A stretch of 64,000 nt of DNA from Siphonodentalium dalli (Eukaryota > Mollusca > Scaphopoda > Gadilida > Siphonodentaliidae), in contig CP136069.1 in the NCBI GenBank assembly GCA_032622095.1, forward strand, positions 71,941,319-72,005,318. The letters run 5' to 3'. The notes beneath the pieces are model-generated. The model made no database searches. It was not told the origin of the DNA and saw nothing but the letters and a program-made list of their open reading frames with translations. Numbering within the stretch: position 1 is the first letter of the stretch; each line of letters begins with the position of its first letter. A program made the translations under genes and the position numbers. Below are positions 1-10,650 of the stretch, piece by piece.

Positions 1-328
1 TGTTGCAACGTGGGCTGTTCTTTATAAATAGAGCTATGCTCTAATTAATCGACCCATTTAACAAGGTTTTACCATAGGTCGTTAATGACAGCGGTTATAC
101 ACCGATTCAACCACAGTCAAGTGATCATATAGAAGCTCAGACACTCCAGATAGGTCAAGATTAACAGTCACTTTGTCATGTAGTACACTTCGGTTGATGT
201 GAAAAAGTGGTAACATCCCAAACTTGTTTACTGACATTTGATGTACTTTTACTGAATTTATTGATTTATTAAGACCCAAAATGAGTATTGTTTGTCAAGA
301 TTTGTGAGGTTTTGTAGTGTTATCCCTG

Positions 329-960
329 CCACGACTATGAGTTTTCATAATCGACTAATCGACCATTATAATCGACGGTCAGTCGATTAATTGTTCATAT
401 ATGCGGCCTATATTACACACAGGTAAACAAGTGATAAATGCGAAATTGCATCCAGTCTGAACACAGCAGGCTTGTCATTCTGAGGCCCCCGCCCGTCATT
501 GGCCACCTAAAGTTGCGCAGCCGGTAAACGCCTTGTTACTGTACTTTAAGTTTTGTTATTCAAAGTGCGTGCAGCGCATCACATCGTGCAGCACAGTTAA
601 ACATAATTTATAAACAATGATAAGGCCGTAACACGACATCAAAGGAAGCCGCTGGCCTGCCACGGCTGTGAGAAATTGAGAATATGTCGCACATCAAATT
701 CTTTGAAGATGACCGCCAAACGTCGGATGCGACAAACAAAGCAGCATCATAAGTGAAGAGAGAACAGAGTGTCAGTGGTAAATTTTGCTACATACACTGT
801 TAACTTTTACTTCCAGGCATGGCATTTGTGCATATAACTGAATTTACTGCTTACATACATAACCATAGCCAACTTGGGCGATTAGTCAACGAAAGTTAAT
901 AACCGTCGACTACCGCACCTGTCGAAGGTTAGACAATTAATCGAATAATCGTGGCAAGCC
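329..960. mobile_element. hAT-type non-autonomous element, 8-bp TSD TATCCCTG
   Basis: Flanked by perfect direct repeats TATCCCTG at 321-328 and 961-968. The ends are imperfect inverted repeats around CCACGA; the right end has a few extra bases (GGCTTG on its reverse complement). Subterminal ATCGACTAATCG-like motifs recur at both ends and resemble those of the element at 1299-3210. No transposase-like ORF is visible. Confidence 0.7.
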
Positions 961-1298
961 TATCCCTGTCATTGGCTATTTTGTTAAGATTTTTAGAAAA
1001 TTGCCTGATAGTCATTTATGATCAAATAAAGTTGACTTTGCAATATTTTGGCTTTTGGTATAGCTAGTTGAGGCTATTTTTGTGACATTTGTAGTCTGAC
1101 ACACACACCTACAAAAGCCCTATCGCTGCCTTATGACAGTTGGATGTATTTCTCTTTTTTCTGTGATCATACTAAGTAAATAGATACACAGAGCGAAAGA
1201 TTACAGTTTTAATTATTTGTAACAGTGAGTTGTGGGAAAAACAAGCCACTCCACCACAACAAGCACTGGTTTATTCAAGACTCCATCCCACGTTACAC

Positions 1299-3210
1299 TA
1301 GTGTTGAAACGATTAGTGGTTTTGAGGAATCGACTAGTCGCCAGAGGGAATCGACTACTAGTCGACTAGTCGGACCCCTTCCGAAACTTACCGTTTTGTG
1401 CTCATATACGTATATAATTTGCCGTTTGTTTTGAGTACCAGTAACCAACTTTGCATTTTCGAACGCAAAGCAAGACGTGATTTAACACTATTTGCCGTGA
1501 TTATTTGGTTTAGTATCACTGAAGGTTAATAGGTTATTAATTTGTCCCAGGTATATGATGTTTTATGACAATCAAATTACCATCCAGTTGATGTATGTAT
1601 CTAAACGGTGGTGACAAACACCTGATCGATCGCGGAAACGCTACGGATTACGGAGTGGAAGCGCGTGCAACAATCAGAAACCGGTGCATTATTCTATATG
1701 TTTTGTGTAAAAATGTTCCTTTAAAATTGATATGGTATGGTCTACCGGGCCGTACCGGTTCTTACATACAATCGAACATCGTTGATTTCGAACTTGCCCA
1801 GTGTGCTTGTCACCGATTGACTTCACAAACGGGCGTACATGAAGAAATGCAAGATATTTTGAGAAACGAACTTCATCTCCGACAGAGTCAAACAAAAGTT
1901 ACAAAATAAATGTTATAACAGCTGTAGTGCGTACAAGCCTTTTATGCTCGCAGATGTCATGTACATATATCGGACACGGAATGTGGTAAAGTTCCCTGTA
2001 TATATAGAGTCCGCATATATTAAAAATGGGCCATGCATTGCGTACATAATGTTGTTCCTTGTATTCATTGCAAGGTCACGATATGACATAGCTTAATCAC
2101 GGACAGTCATTTTCCCGCCAAAACGCACGTGTTTCACTGTTTGATTTGATCGCGTACATAATTGTCTCTCGTGCATGGTACATTGTAAATATATATACAA
2201 TATATACAATTTTACTCGCGAGTCCCCGAATACACAATCGATCGTGTCAGTTTCAGAAATAAAACTGCGCAGACCGGCGATGTTAATAGTATTTTTTCAA
2301 TGCGATGGCGTGAGTTCTATATTTAGCCCGATTCCAGGAATTTGCGTCATCCAGATTACGTTTCAGGGAACAGCTTTGTCACCGCCCAATTCCGCGAAGG
2401 ATTTATGTTTGAGGTGCTAAAATACATTGTAATTTTTCACAAACACAGCCCATAAACGACGTGGGATTTCCGAAGTGACTCGCCAGTTTAGTTCGAAATA
2501 TGCGACGCTATTCGATGCATAGCATGGCCGACCGCGGGTTGGCTTTATATTTATATCTATAATACAATATATCTAGAACGTGCGATCGTATACGCTCACC
2601 CATGCGTCAGTTGATGCATGTGGTGGTTGTAAAAAATATCACACAATTTTACAAATAAACTTTAAAGGTATACTGACATAGTGCTTCAATAAACTATAAT
2701 ATATTGGACTTTTTATAAAACTTAATAATGTCACCTCGCAACTAACTTGATTGAAGTTGAGTCCTGCACACCTGCAAACACGTTGACCATTTATCACTCA
2801 GATCAATTCCGTTACGCCGAAATAGACACGGTTGCGATAGGCGCTGATTCTTTGAAGTTGATTATCAAAGCCGGCCGTCTCAACTTCAAAGAATAAGCCG
2901 CCGCGGCACCGACAAATACATTGAGTTGAGGTCATTGGGTTTCGCGCTCGTGCATGACCACCAAGTACTGAAAGCAGTTATCGCATCAAAGGGACATCAA
3001 AGAAGGCTTTAACAAGCTAATTGTGATTGTGTATTTCGATAGCCTGATTGTTTAAATTGTCCAGTAATTCGGTAACGACAGAAACGGCACTGCTTTCGCG
3101 ATGGCATAATGGTGGTGGGTGTGTTCCGACTAGTCGACTAGCCGATTTCGGAATCGACTAATTTAATAATCAGGTCGATTTCGATTAGTCGATTAATCGT
3201 TTCAACACTA
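1299..3210. mobile_element. hAT-type non-autonomous element, 8-bp TSD CGTTACAC
   Basis: The terminal inverted repeats start TAGTGTTGAAACGATTA at both ends, and the flanking direct repeat CGTTACAC is perfect at 1291-1298 and 3211-3218. Subterminal repeats of the CGACTAGTCG type occur at both ends. A TAG/CAGTGTTG-type terminus with 8-bp TSD is characteristic of hAT elements. The 1.9-kb interior has only short ORFs (for example 1595-1909) with no recognisable transposase. It lies in the RFC1 intron, about 40 bp beyond the donor of the 3253-3364 exon. Confidence 0.82.
2855..2897. repeat. Short inverted repeat inside the hAT element
   Basis: TTTGAAGTTGA and TCAACTTCAAA face each other across a GC-rich spacer containing AAAGCCGGCC. 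It could form a hairpin; no function is assigned. Confidence 0.45.
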
Positions 3211-3252
3211 CGTTACACTACATACTTCAGGAATATAATTTGATACACTCAC

Positions 3253-3364
3253 CCATAAAATCTATGAGCGTTTCATTATTGAGAGACTCGGCTACGACAT
3301 GTTGCAGACTCTTCTTGTTCCTCGTGTCTGATGCATTTTGTTCCACATAAGAAAATCCTGCTTC
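3253..3364 (-). CDS. RFC1: RFC1 exon following Walker A
   Basis: The acceptor is atttcag (AG at 3366-3365) and the donor is ATGG|GTGAGT (GT at 3252-3251). It is 112 bp and encodes EAGFSYVEQNASDTRNKKSL then QHVVAESLNNETLIDFM, matching the conserved E-L/A-G-Y/F-S-Y-V-E-x-N-A-S-D-T-R stretch of RFC1. It ends with one base of the next codon. No following exon was recognised in 1-3250, so that intron is at least 3.2 kb. Confidence 0.93.
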
Positions 3365-6300
3365 CTGAAATGAATAAATACATCATAAAGCAAGAGGGAT
3401 TTAATCCTTCCATGACTGGAGCTTCCTGAAATTTTGTGAAAACCCCGTGCCAATCTATTGTTTATATATGCGAGTCTCCCATAGGGAGCTTTGCATGTAT
3501 AAGAGAAAACAATGGCCTAACAATATTTACATTGACTGTGTAATCCAGTGCATTCTCTTATATATGTGAGGCTCCCTATAGGAGACTCGCATATATAAGA
3601 GAATGCACTAGCACAGGACCATTAAGAGCAGAAATGATAAGGCATAGAACACATGAAAATTTTGCGAAAACCCTGTGCTAATGCATTCTCTTATACATGC
3701 CAGTCTCCCATAGGGAGCATCGCTTATATATAAGAGAATACATTGGCCTAACAATATTTACCTTGACCTTGTAAGCCAGTGCATTCTCTTTAATATATAT
3801 GCGAGTTCTGCATATATAAGAGAATGCACTGACACAGGATCTTTGATGCTGCCCTACACCGGTTCCAGTCATAGAAGAGTTAAAAAAACATTTTATTGAC
3901 AGGTTTATTTAAGAAATAAATACACAGGCACATCTGCGTTTACCAGAAAAAAATGATACAAAGCGGAATCCTACAATCAGTCTATGTGGTTAAATTTCAC
4001 TATATACATGCCGATGCTCCGTGTATTTATTTCTTTTGTAATTCGACTGGACGATCTTGCCAAAATTATAGTGAAAAGTGGGTTTCAGAAACGCGCAATA
4101 TGATGCTACACATTTTATCCCTGTGGGGTACAATTTTCCACCAGAGAGATTGTCTCTTGAGTAACGTCAAAAATCACTATGAAACGTCGACTCCCTTTTC
4201 CATGTCTCTTCTACAAGCTCTTCAGGTTCATATGACTTATTTCTGTCATATCTCGAATTACAATCAGTATAAGTCATTTGGAGGTAGTCAGGCCTACAAA
4301 AAGTGTGTGTGTCATTTGTGGAATGAGGTCCCCCAGAGGGTGAATTTAGTGATGCTATCTTAGGCCTCATCATCAGGGAAGTATCTGTAGTCTCAAATTA
4401 ACATTGTTTAGTTACTTTTTCCCTTCTGTTCAGTTTCTATATCCCCTAATTTGCAGAAGATAAAATGCACAATCGAGGTGACTAATGGGTCAACATCACC
4501 AACTTCAACTGGGGAAATTCAATCTCATCCTTGGTCTCCCATAGCAGTTGAAGCCTAAGCAGAATGAGGTTCCCAGAGGGTGAATTTGGTGATGCTAGCC
4601 CACCTTGCAGGATAGCATCTCTAAATTCACCCTCTGTGGACCTCCTCATTCTGTAAATGTCAGACACACTATTTGCATGCTTGGAGGTAGTCATTGATTA
4701 GCATGATTAAAACCAATTCGCCTAAAGTTGGCGATTGAAAGTGTTGTGTCGGTCTTTTTGTGGTACAATTATAATTTTGTTGTACAATGTAGAATTGTAC
4801 CAAAAAATGCATCACGATGTCCATGAGAACACAAAATTCTGACAAATCAGGCCGCGTCTTGGAAGCAGCTTTAGACAGGGTTGCATTACAAATTCATATT
4901 GACAAAAATATTACTGATAAGAAATACTCTCAGTTTATTTATATTGTGTAACTCCAAAATATCATTTTCAAAAGGTCTTTGAAATTCATGTACATTTCTA
5001 ATATTTCTATATTGTTGAGTGGTGATGAATAATTTTAATTATGTCTTTCCCTCTGCATATATATTTTTTTGAATAACCTAAAATGAATAAATGGGAATAA
5101 TGTAACTGCTGATTCAGGATTATCAAGGGTTAAGTTTGTGACATACCTGACAGACGAGAGTAGCAGTCGTCGTCTTACCGACTCCCGGTGGACCTGATAA
5201 GAGAGCCGCTCGGAAACCAGCTCCTGTCTCATCCTTACCAAAGAATTTACCTGCAGCAAAAACATGATTCATACAGGGAATTTACATGTGCGTAGTGAAG
5301 AAAACATATCCGATTTAATCAGGGAATTTACACGAGTGTAATGAAGAAAACATGTCACATTCAATCAGGGGAGATGTACCTCTCCGATTTCAAAATAACA
5401 TCCCCATCCCCCCGAGTCAGGTCCTGAGTTAAGTACCTCAAAAATGTAAGTACCCGCCAAATACATTGGCCCATTTCTCTTCATAGATATATCCAATTGC
5501 CATAACATTTCGTAGATATAGCCTTTTATAAGATCAATCTTAATATCTGTTTTTTCGATGATAATCAGATTGGAGTTATGCTTGAATGAGCACCATTTCA
5601 AAGGGGAAATGTCAAATTAATAAATCACAGTTGAGACATCAAGCAACAAAATTCTGGCATTATTCCTGCTGTTGTAATTATCAATGTGCTCATTGGGTGC
5701 AAAGATCCCTCCTAAACTTGCATGGGTAAGAGAATACAATTCTCCAGGGAATAACACCAATAATCAACTAATCCCTTGCCTTTTGGTAAGGGATTAGTCT
5801 ATTGTTCTTATTCCCTGGAGAATTGTATTCTCATATCCTCCATTTTATCATAAACTTCACACCAATAATCAACAATGGCTACCTTAGTACAAAATGTGAG
5901 AGTAGATAGTATATCGGTTAGCACACATAAACCATGCATCAAACTCTACAGACATGTCCTTGTAAAAGGATAATCAAGAACAAATGAGTGCTTCAACATG
6001 GAAGAGGAAATTTATGAACACACTAAGATGTGCATCAATGAAAACAATGTGACCACATAACATTAAGGCACCTACAAAGAAAATCTTATTCCCCCTCCAA
6101 CAGAATACCTCAAATCATGTATTTCCACGGATTAAGCCCAAGAGGACTATCTATAATCTTGCCCAAACCCGAAGGGTCCATACTGATCAGACCCCAGAGC
6201 ATTCCATTTGAATATTATGTGACCATTATATGAACAAATTGTCACAGATAGTATAGATATTGGCCCAGATAGCGCTTCGGAAACCATATTCCGAAAATCA

Positions 6301-7200
6301 AAGATCCACATAAGATTTTCAGCATCCAAACACTGACCCCACTTGGTGTGAATAGGAAGGACTATCAGTCCTAACATTTAGCTTTATTTTAATGGATTGT
6401 CTCGACATCAAGTGGGAATCATGTAAGCATATAAAATAGTTGGTCTAAATGTAATAATTGTAGACAATGATAGAAGGGCCCAGTTCAACTCGAGTGAAAT
6501 GGTAGTAACTATTTTGGTGTTGTAATTTAACACTTTCATGATGGGAGCTGCGCTGGTGCAGCATTAAAGATCCTGTGCCAATGCATTCTCTTGATATATG
6601 CGAGTCTCCCATAGGGAGCCTTGCACATATAAGAGAATGCACTGGCTTACAAGGTCAATATTGTTAGGCCGATGCATTCTCTTATATATGCGAGGCTCCA
6701 TATGGGAGACTGACATATATAAGAGAATGTATTGGCACAGAGTATTTCGCAAAATTTAAGGAAGCTCCAGTCATGGAATGGTTACTAGGATGAGGGTATA
6801 AAATAACCTCCAGTAATGCCCTAAGTAATCGACTCCTTAACCAGAGCAGAATTACTGTAATTGAGTCCTTACCAGCTGGCTTTATCCCAGCAGCCCTGTT
6901 TCTGTGCCAGTTATTTAACCAGTTGTTAAGCTTCTTAACGTTACTTTTATCACCCTGCTGTCCAACGATTTGTTTCACCGTTGACGGTTTATATTTATCT
7001 ACCCAGAGCAGGGTGTGGCCTGGGTCAGCTGACTTATTAGAGTCGCTTGACTGGCACACTGAGGCCTTTTTGTCTATCACAGTTTTATTTGAGTCACTGG
7101 GGGTCGCCTTCGTCTTCGTAAAGGAATCCTGTTTTTGAGGAGTACTAGTAGAAGGCTTTGTTTCCCAAGTTGCTGATGATTGTTTCGATAAAGACGCTTC
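3253..7200 (-). CDS. RFC1: Replication factor C subunit 1, partial (three internal exons)
   Basis: RFC1 is the large subunit of the clamp loader that opens PCNA and places it on primer-template junctions in the nucleus. Three minus-strand exons (7200-6873, 5250-5147, 3364-3253) join in phase to about 182 codons. Seen in order: a Ser/Thr/Lys-rich linker, the RFC box LLWVDKYKPSTVKQIVGQQGD, a WLNNWHRN stretch, the Walker A motif in LLSGPPGVGKTTTATLVCQ, then SYVEQNASDTRNKKSL and VVAESLNN. This order and spacing match RFC1 rather than the small RFC subunits: the linker before the AAA+ core and the FFGKD lead-in are RFC1 features. The upstream BRCT exons and the downstream Walker B and collar exons are not visible; the 3' part must lie left of position 1. 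Every intron carries transposon insertions. Family assignment is nearly certain; gene completeness is unknown. Confidence 0.93.
3405..3879. mobile_element. piggyBac-like palindromic MITE (TTAA)
   Basis: TTAA precedes 3405 (3401-3404) and follows 3879. The ends are (T/C)CCTTCCATGACTGGAGC and its inverse. It contains two palindromic cores built from CATTCTCTTATATATGCGAG and its complement around CTCCCATAGGGAG-like centres. It sits about 40 bp upstream of the RFC1 acceptor at 3365. Confidence 0.7.
3884..4280. other. Unassigned intronic DNA
   Basis: RFC1 intron sequence between two MITEs. An open frame on the plus strand runs through it into the hAT-like MITE, but it has no recognisable protein similarity and is probably chance. 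Confidence 0.4.
4289..4683. mobile_element. hAT-like palindromic MITE (family B), TSD GAGGTAGT
   Basis: A perfect 8-bp direct repeat GAGGTAGT lies at 4281-4288 and 4684-4691. The termini are of CA(A/G)GCCT / GCTTG type, followed by a GTGTGTCTGTCATTTGCAG-like segment. Inner arms carry GAATGAGGTCCCCAGAGGGT-type sequence on both strands. The centre (about 4380-4550) is the family's internal segment. This is one of the longer family members. Confidence 0.8.
4692..5146. other. Unassigned RFC1 intron sequence
   Basis: AT-rich intron. I see no gene or repeat in it apart from a local inverted word pair around GTACAATT (about 4762-4800). Confidence 0.4.
5147..5250 (-). CDS. RFC1: RFC1 exon: Walker A / P-loop
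   Basis: The acceptor is gctgcag at 5253-5251 and the donor is CAG|GTATGT (GT at 5146-5145). It is 104 bp: two bases finishing the split Gly, then KFFGKDETGAGFRAALLSG and PPGVGKTTTATLVCQ. GPPGVGKTT is the ATP-binding P-loop of the AAA+ core. It leaves in phase 0. Confidence 0.95.
5262..5730. other. Unassigned RFC1 intron sequence
   Basis: Contains a short direct repeat (AGGGAATTTACA with GTGTAATGAAGAAAACAT-like text at about 5274-5310 and 5320-5355). No gene is recognised. Confidence 0.35.
5731..5834. repeat. Imperfect palindrome (foldback)
   Basis: GAGAATACAATTCTCCAGGG and its complement lie at the two edges, with an inner pair CTAATCCCTT / AAGGGATTAG. This is a foldback-type structure, likely a small MITE, within an RFC1 intron. 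Confidence 0.7.
5880..6526. other. Unassigned RFC1 intron sequence
   Basis: AT-rich; no exon, palindrome or repeat recognised. Confidence 0.35.
6531..6781. mobile_element. piggyBac-like palindromic MITE (TTAA)
   Basis: TTAA lies at 6527-6530 on the left; the right junction is degenerate. The ends are CACTTTCATGATGGGAGC and the inverse of CCATGACTGGAGC. Two palindromic units based on TCTCTTATATATGCGAG lie inside. Confidence 0.65.
6811..6858. mobile_element. Deletion derivative of the CAGTAATGCC palindromic MITE
   Basis: It begins CAGTAATGCCCTAAGTAATC, runs to CAGAATT and then jumps straight to the terminal ATTACTG of the opposite end, followed by TA. It is essentially two ends with no middle. 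It lies about 15 bp downstream of the donor of the RFC1 exon 6873-7200. Confidence 0.6.
6873..7200 (-). CDS. RFC1: RFC1 exon: linker and RFC box before Walker A
   Basis: The acceptor is tttgcag (AG at 7202-7201) and the donor is CTG|GTAAGG (GT at 6872-6871). It is 328 bp, enters in phase 0 and leaves one base (G) that completes a glycine with the next exon. It encodes a low-complexity linker followed by LLWVDKYKPSTVKQIVGQQG. A 48-bp remnant of a TA-type palindromic MITE (6811-6858) lies about 15 bp inside the downstream intron. Confidence 0.93.
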
Positions 7201-8155
7201 CTGCAAAAGAACAAGAAAGTTACTTATTTATAGACCAAGTCTTCTCGGTCCACAACAGCTTGAGATATCGGTTGGGTAGATGCTGTTTTGGACCGAGTCT
7301 CGTCTTGTTACTCTTCTATAGTGGATAATGCCCAGAACTGTGGGCGAGAGTTACATGTATCTTGCTTGTACGTCTTACGATTAGGTAAAATGGAAGCTTT
7401 TCGTATATGAACATAGAGGGCAGCCTCTCTCAAGCATGATGATATCAAATATGCATATATCAGAGGTCCGTTAAATCTCAAAGTGATGAGATTTATATGT
7501 AAACAAAGCCTTGTTTTCCAGAGAAATGCGATTTGTTACGCTATCAGAAAATGCATGTAAACAATACATTAAACAATTGTCCAATCACTATATCTTTTTC
7601 TATCACAGTAGATGATAAATCGTTTTGAAAACAGATTAATTGTGGACATGTCGATGATTAATCATATTCAGGGGTTTACGTGAATGCCCAGGCTCCAAGT
7701 GTACATGTAGTATGTCTTTTGAATTAAAGTCCATTATAGAAGAGAAACGGGGTGGGACTCGGTGAAAAAATAGCATAATCCCAACCAATATACCAAACAA
7801 GCCTTGAAATAGTGAGCCTGTCATTTGCAGAATGAGGTCCCCAGAGGGTGAATTTAGTGATGCTATCCTGCACAGCGGGCTAGCATCACCAAATTCACCC
7901 TCTGGGGACCTCATTCTGATTAGGCCTTAGCAGAATGAGGTTCCCAGAGGGTGAATTTGGTGATGCTAGCTAGAGATGGGCGGTTTTGATTTTTTACGTT
8001 CTGTTTCGGTTTCGTTTTTTTTGGGAGAAAAAACCTCGGTTTCGGTTCGGTTTTCGGTTTTATTTTACTAGATAGTGAAATTATACTGAAATACATACAA
8101 TTTGAGTATATACTTTCAAAGTAACCCCTAATTAGAGTCAATAATGTCCCAATAA

Positions 8156-8577
8156 CGTTGAAGGAAGGAAACTGCGATCACCGGTAAACAACGGGACAAA
8201 ATGCCGACGCAAAATTAATCCAATGCGATAAGATCATAAAGATGATACAATTCGGGTATATAAAAAAAAATAAACACCCCCATCTTCACTGTTCAATGTT
8301 CATCCCTTTCTGACATGTTTAAAACATATTTATCATATTATATGCATTATAGTATCTGAGAATTCAACGTTGAAGGAAGGAACTGCGATCACCGGTAAAC
8401 AACGGGACAAAATGCCGACGCAAAATTAATCCAATGCGATAAGATCATAAAGATGATACAATTCGGTATTTAAAAGAAAAATAAACACCCCATCTTCACT
8501 GTTCAATGTTCATCCCTTTCTGACATGTTTAAAACATATTTATCATATTATATGCATTATAGTATCTGAGAATTCAA
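8156..8577. repeat. Tandem duplication, two copies of about 212 bp
   Basis: Copies at 8156-8367 and 8368-8577 are nearly identical. Both start CGTTGAAGGAAGG and end in AGTATCTGAGAATTCAAC. They lie inside the hAT element and differ mainly in short A and C runs, suggesting recent duplication. Confidence 0.85.
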
Positions 8578-8746
8578 CCGCAAACAGCAAATTCACAAAC
8601 AGTGGGCGTCCTTGACCTGACTGTGTAACAATTCTTGACACGTGCATGATTGACCCACATTCAATGACTGCGGTGTGATCGCTTTGATGTCTGTGATTGA
8701 TGTTGCGACATAGTTTACAAGCTGCACATGGTTTGCCCAGATTACG

Positions 8747-8962
8747 TCACATCGGAATGTCCAGACGATCAAAGTGTTCATACCATTTACTTGGTTTAGT
8801 TTTCGACTGTCTGACCAGGTTGCTGGTATTTGCATGCTCTGATACGACGTTTTTATGACATATTAAGCAGCGACATTTTTTGGAGTCGTCTCCAGTTAGA
8901 CGCGTAAAATAACTCCAAACAGGGCTTTTTGTTGAACCCTGTTCGTTATTTTGTTCGGCCAT
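8747..8962 (-). pseudogene. Degenerate BED zinc finger, N-terminus of a hAT transposase
   Basis: A 71-codon frame starting MAEQNNEQGSTKSPVW. BED-type features seen: SPVWSYF near residues 13-19, CLIC (C32, C35) and NTSNLVR near 45-51. The expected zinc-binding histidines of the usual N-T-S-N-L-x-x-H-L-K-x-x-H-P pattern are replaced (Gln at 52 and Pro at 57), so the finger is broken. In intact elements this exon precedes the RNase-H-like transposase core, which is absent here. A possible donor, CCAA|GTAAAT, lies just after the SKTKP segment. Confidence 0.75.
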
Positions 8963-9580
8963 GTTTTGAAAAAGAACAAAAACAGTCGCCTAAGATATTA
9001 TAACAACACATATCTGAGACGAAATGGACACATTCCGATATAATATTGAGCAGAGAGGCCGATAATTTGATAACAATATCAACTAATAAGTACCTGGGGA
9101 GGTATAATAAGTCGATTTAAGTGAAAAATAAACATATTAAAAAAAACCGTAATGTCGGTTTGAGCAGAATCGCGTCGGTCGGTTTTCGGTTTATTGTCAA
9201 AAACCTAAACCGAGTTGTTTTCTCGGTTAACCACCCATCACTAATGCTAGCCCACTGTGCGGGATAGCATCACTAAATTCACCCTCTGGGAACCTCATTC
9301 TGCAAATGACAGGCTCACTATTTCAAAGGCTTGATAACAAGCTGTTGTGGACCAGAAGACTTGGTCTAACTTATTTAGTTTACATGACGTGATGCAAGAT
9401 GGCGGCATTGTTTGATGTATTTTGAGGCAGTCAATGTTGTGTGTGGTATATCTGTTAATAGATAGCTAGGTCTGGGATACTATGTGTGGTTGCATGAGTA
9501 AAATCCTTTATATACATGTCAGATTACTCACAGAGCGCAAAAAAAAAAAAAATTGCCGAAAGATGATGTTACAACTTTAA

Positions 9581-9787
9581 CCTTCCATGACTGGAGCTTC
9601 CTGATATTTGGCGAAAACCCTGTGCAAAGCATTTTCTTATATATGCGAGTCTTCTGCAGGGAGCCTTGCATATATATGAGAATACATTGGTCTAACACTC
9701 TTTACCTTGACAGCCAGAGCATTCTCTTATATATGTGAGGCTCGCTATGGAAGACTCTGCACATGCGCAGCTACCGTCATGAAAGGG
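9581..9787. mobile_element. piggyBac-like palindromic MITE (TTAA)
   Basis: TTAA at 9577-9580 and 9788-9791. Left end CCTTCCATGACTGGAGC; right end CATGAAAGGG. The core is a palindrome around CTTATATATGCGAG. Confidence 0.72.
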
Positions 9788-9967
9788 TTAATAATTATTG
9801 ATACTTACCATAATGGATTTGGTAAATAACCAAACACAACAGTTTATTGAAGTCTTTATATTATTTCCATAATGTTTTATTTATTAGAATTAGTCCAAAA
9901 TAATGTTCTTTTTGCATTATATACCTGTACATGTAGGGCTTCACGGTTTTTCGGTATTTAGTCATAC

Positions 9968-10067
9968 NNNNNNNNNNNNNNNNNNNNNNNNNNNNNNNNN
10001 NNNNNNNNNNNNNNNNNNNNNNNNNNNNNNNNNNNNNNNNNNNNNNNNNNNNNNNNNNNNNNNNNNN
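9968..10067. other. Assembly gap of exactly 100 N
   Basis: An uninterrupted run of 100 N. A round 100 is the usual scaffolder placeholder for a gap of unknown size, so true sequence of unknown length is missing here. It truncates the ORF at 10068-10475. Confidence 0.97.
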
Positions 10068-10475
10068 ATGTGCCTGTTTTTCGGCTGCCACAGATTCTTC
10101 ATCTGGTTGAAATTGTTCCGTGTCGCCAACGTCGTTGGAATAGGATTCGTAATAGTTACAATCACCGTCATTGGCGGAATAAGCATACTGTTGGTTTTCA
10201 AGGTGAACTAACCTCTCGGCCATATCCACCAACTTGGCTCCCTGCTTTGATTGATTTTCAGCAATAAGCTGCAAATGGCGAAGCACTTCTGAATCGCCAT
10301 TACCACGTGGGGTGATATCACCCGTTTTCGTGGCAACCTTCCCGGAAATGGGAGCCTTCCCTTTTGATAAAGGCTTGGTCGGTTTTACAACCGGCGGTTT
10401 ATGAACGGCGTCCATAAGTTTATCACAGTTCGTCGAACTGCCCGGAAGGTCTAAGTTCTTGTCCAACTGGGACAT
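10068..10475 (-). CDS. Unidentified ORF truncated by the assembly gap
   Basis: An open frame of 136 codons from ATG 10475, open into the N gap. The protein is not recognised. It begins MSQLDKNLDLPGSS, has a Lys/Pro-rich segment (VVKPTKPLSKGKAP), then a heptad-like stretch (HLQLIAENQSKQGAKLVDMA, then ERLVHLENQ) that could form a coiled coil, and an acidic Asn/Asp/Tyr-rich tail. A basic, coiled-coil, non-enzymatic N-terminus suits a Gag/ORF1-type retroelement protein or a transposon accessory protein, but no zinc knuckle or other diagnostic motif is visible. Nearby DNA is mostly transposons. It does not resemble any part of RFC1. Confidence 0.4.
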
Positions 10476-10650
10476 AATGACTTATATTTTGTACAACGTA
10501 CAACTCGCTTGGCGCAAAAGATTTGTCTGCGACAAATTGAAATCGTGACCTCTCACGATCAACGCAAAGTACAGAGTGAATTAGCTCGATTTGGCGCATG
10601 CGCAAGAGTGCTATCCTATTTAAAGACGAGAGATTGACTGCGAAGTAAAA

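Larger units (their letters stand above)
7971..9243 (-). mobile_element. hAT transposon remnant with BED-finger exon, TSD ATGCTAGC
   Basis: A perfect 8-bp TSD ATGCTAGC lies at 7963-7970 and 9244-9251. Termini TAGAGATGGGCGG and TAGTGATGGGTGG (right end, complemented) are typical hAT TIRs. Subterminal repeats of TTCGGTTTTCGGTTT occur at both ends. It carries a degenerate BED-domain ORF at 8747-8962 but no catalytic hAT domain, so it is an internally deleted, non-autonomous copy. It was inserted into an arm of the family-B MITE. Confidence 0.85.
7798..9333. mobile_element. hAT-like MITE family B, interrupted by a BED-type hAT
   Basis: Termini CAAGCCTTGAAATAGTG and CTATTTCAAAGGCTTG. Flanks ATACCAAA / ATAACAAG are near-identical, suggesting a decayed 8-bp TSD. 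The two palindromic arms (GAATGAGGT...GGTGAATTT) surround the insertion at 7971-9243. Confidence 0.7.
7231..9367. mobile_element. Outer element of a three-deep nest (family A), 9-bp TSD ACTTATTTA
   Basis: The inverted termini TAGACCAAGTCTTCT / AGAAGACTTGGTCTA are flanked by the perfect direct repeat ACTTATTTA (7222-7230 and 9368-9376). Its own sequence is about 600 bp; the rest is the family-B MITE at 7798-9333, which itself contains a hAT element. A 9-bp TSD would fit a Mutator-like element, but no transposase is present. It lies 30 bp upstream of an RFC1 acceptor. Confidence 0.75.

Noticed and set aside
1595-1909. 104-codon open frame within the hAT element as a transposase
   Set aside because: No BED finger, RNase-H-like core or hAT dimerisation motif is visible, and the opposite strand is also open over the same bases; likely chance.
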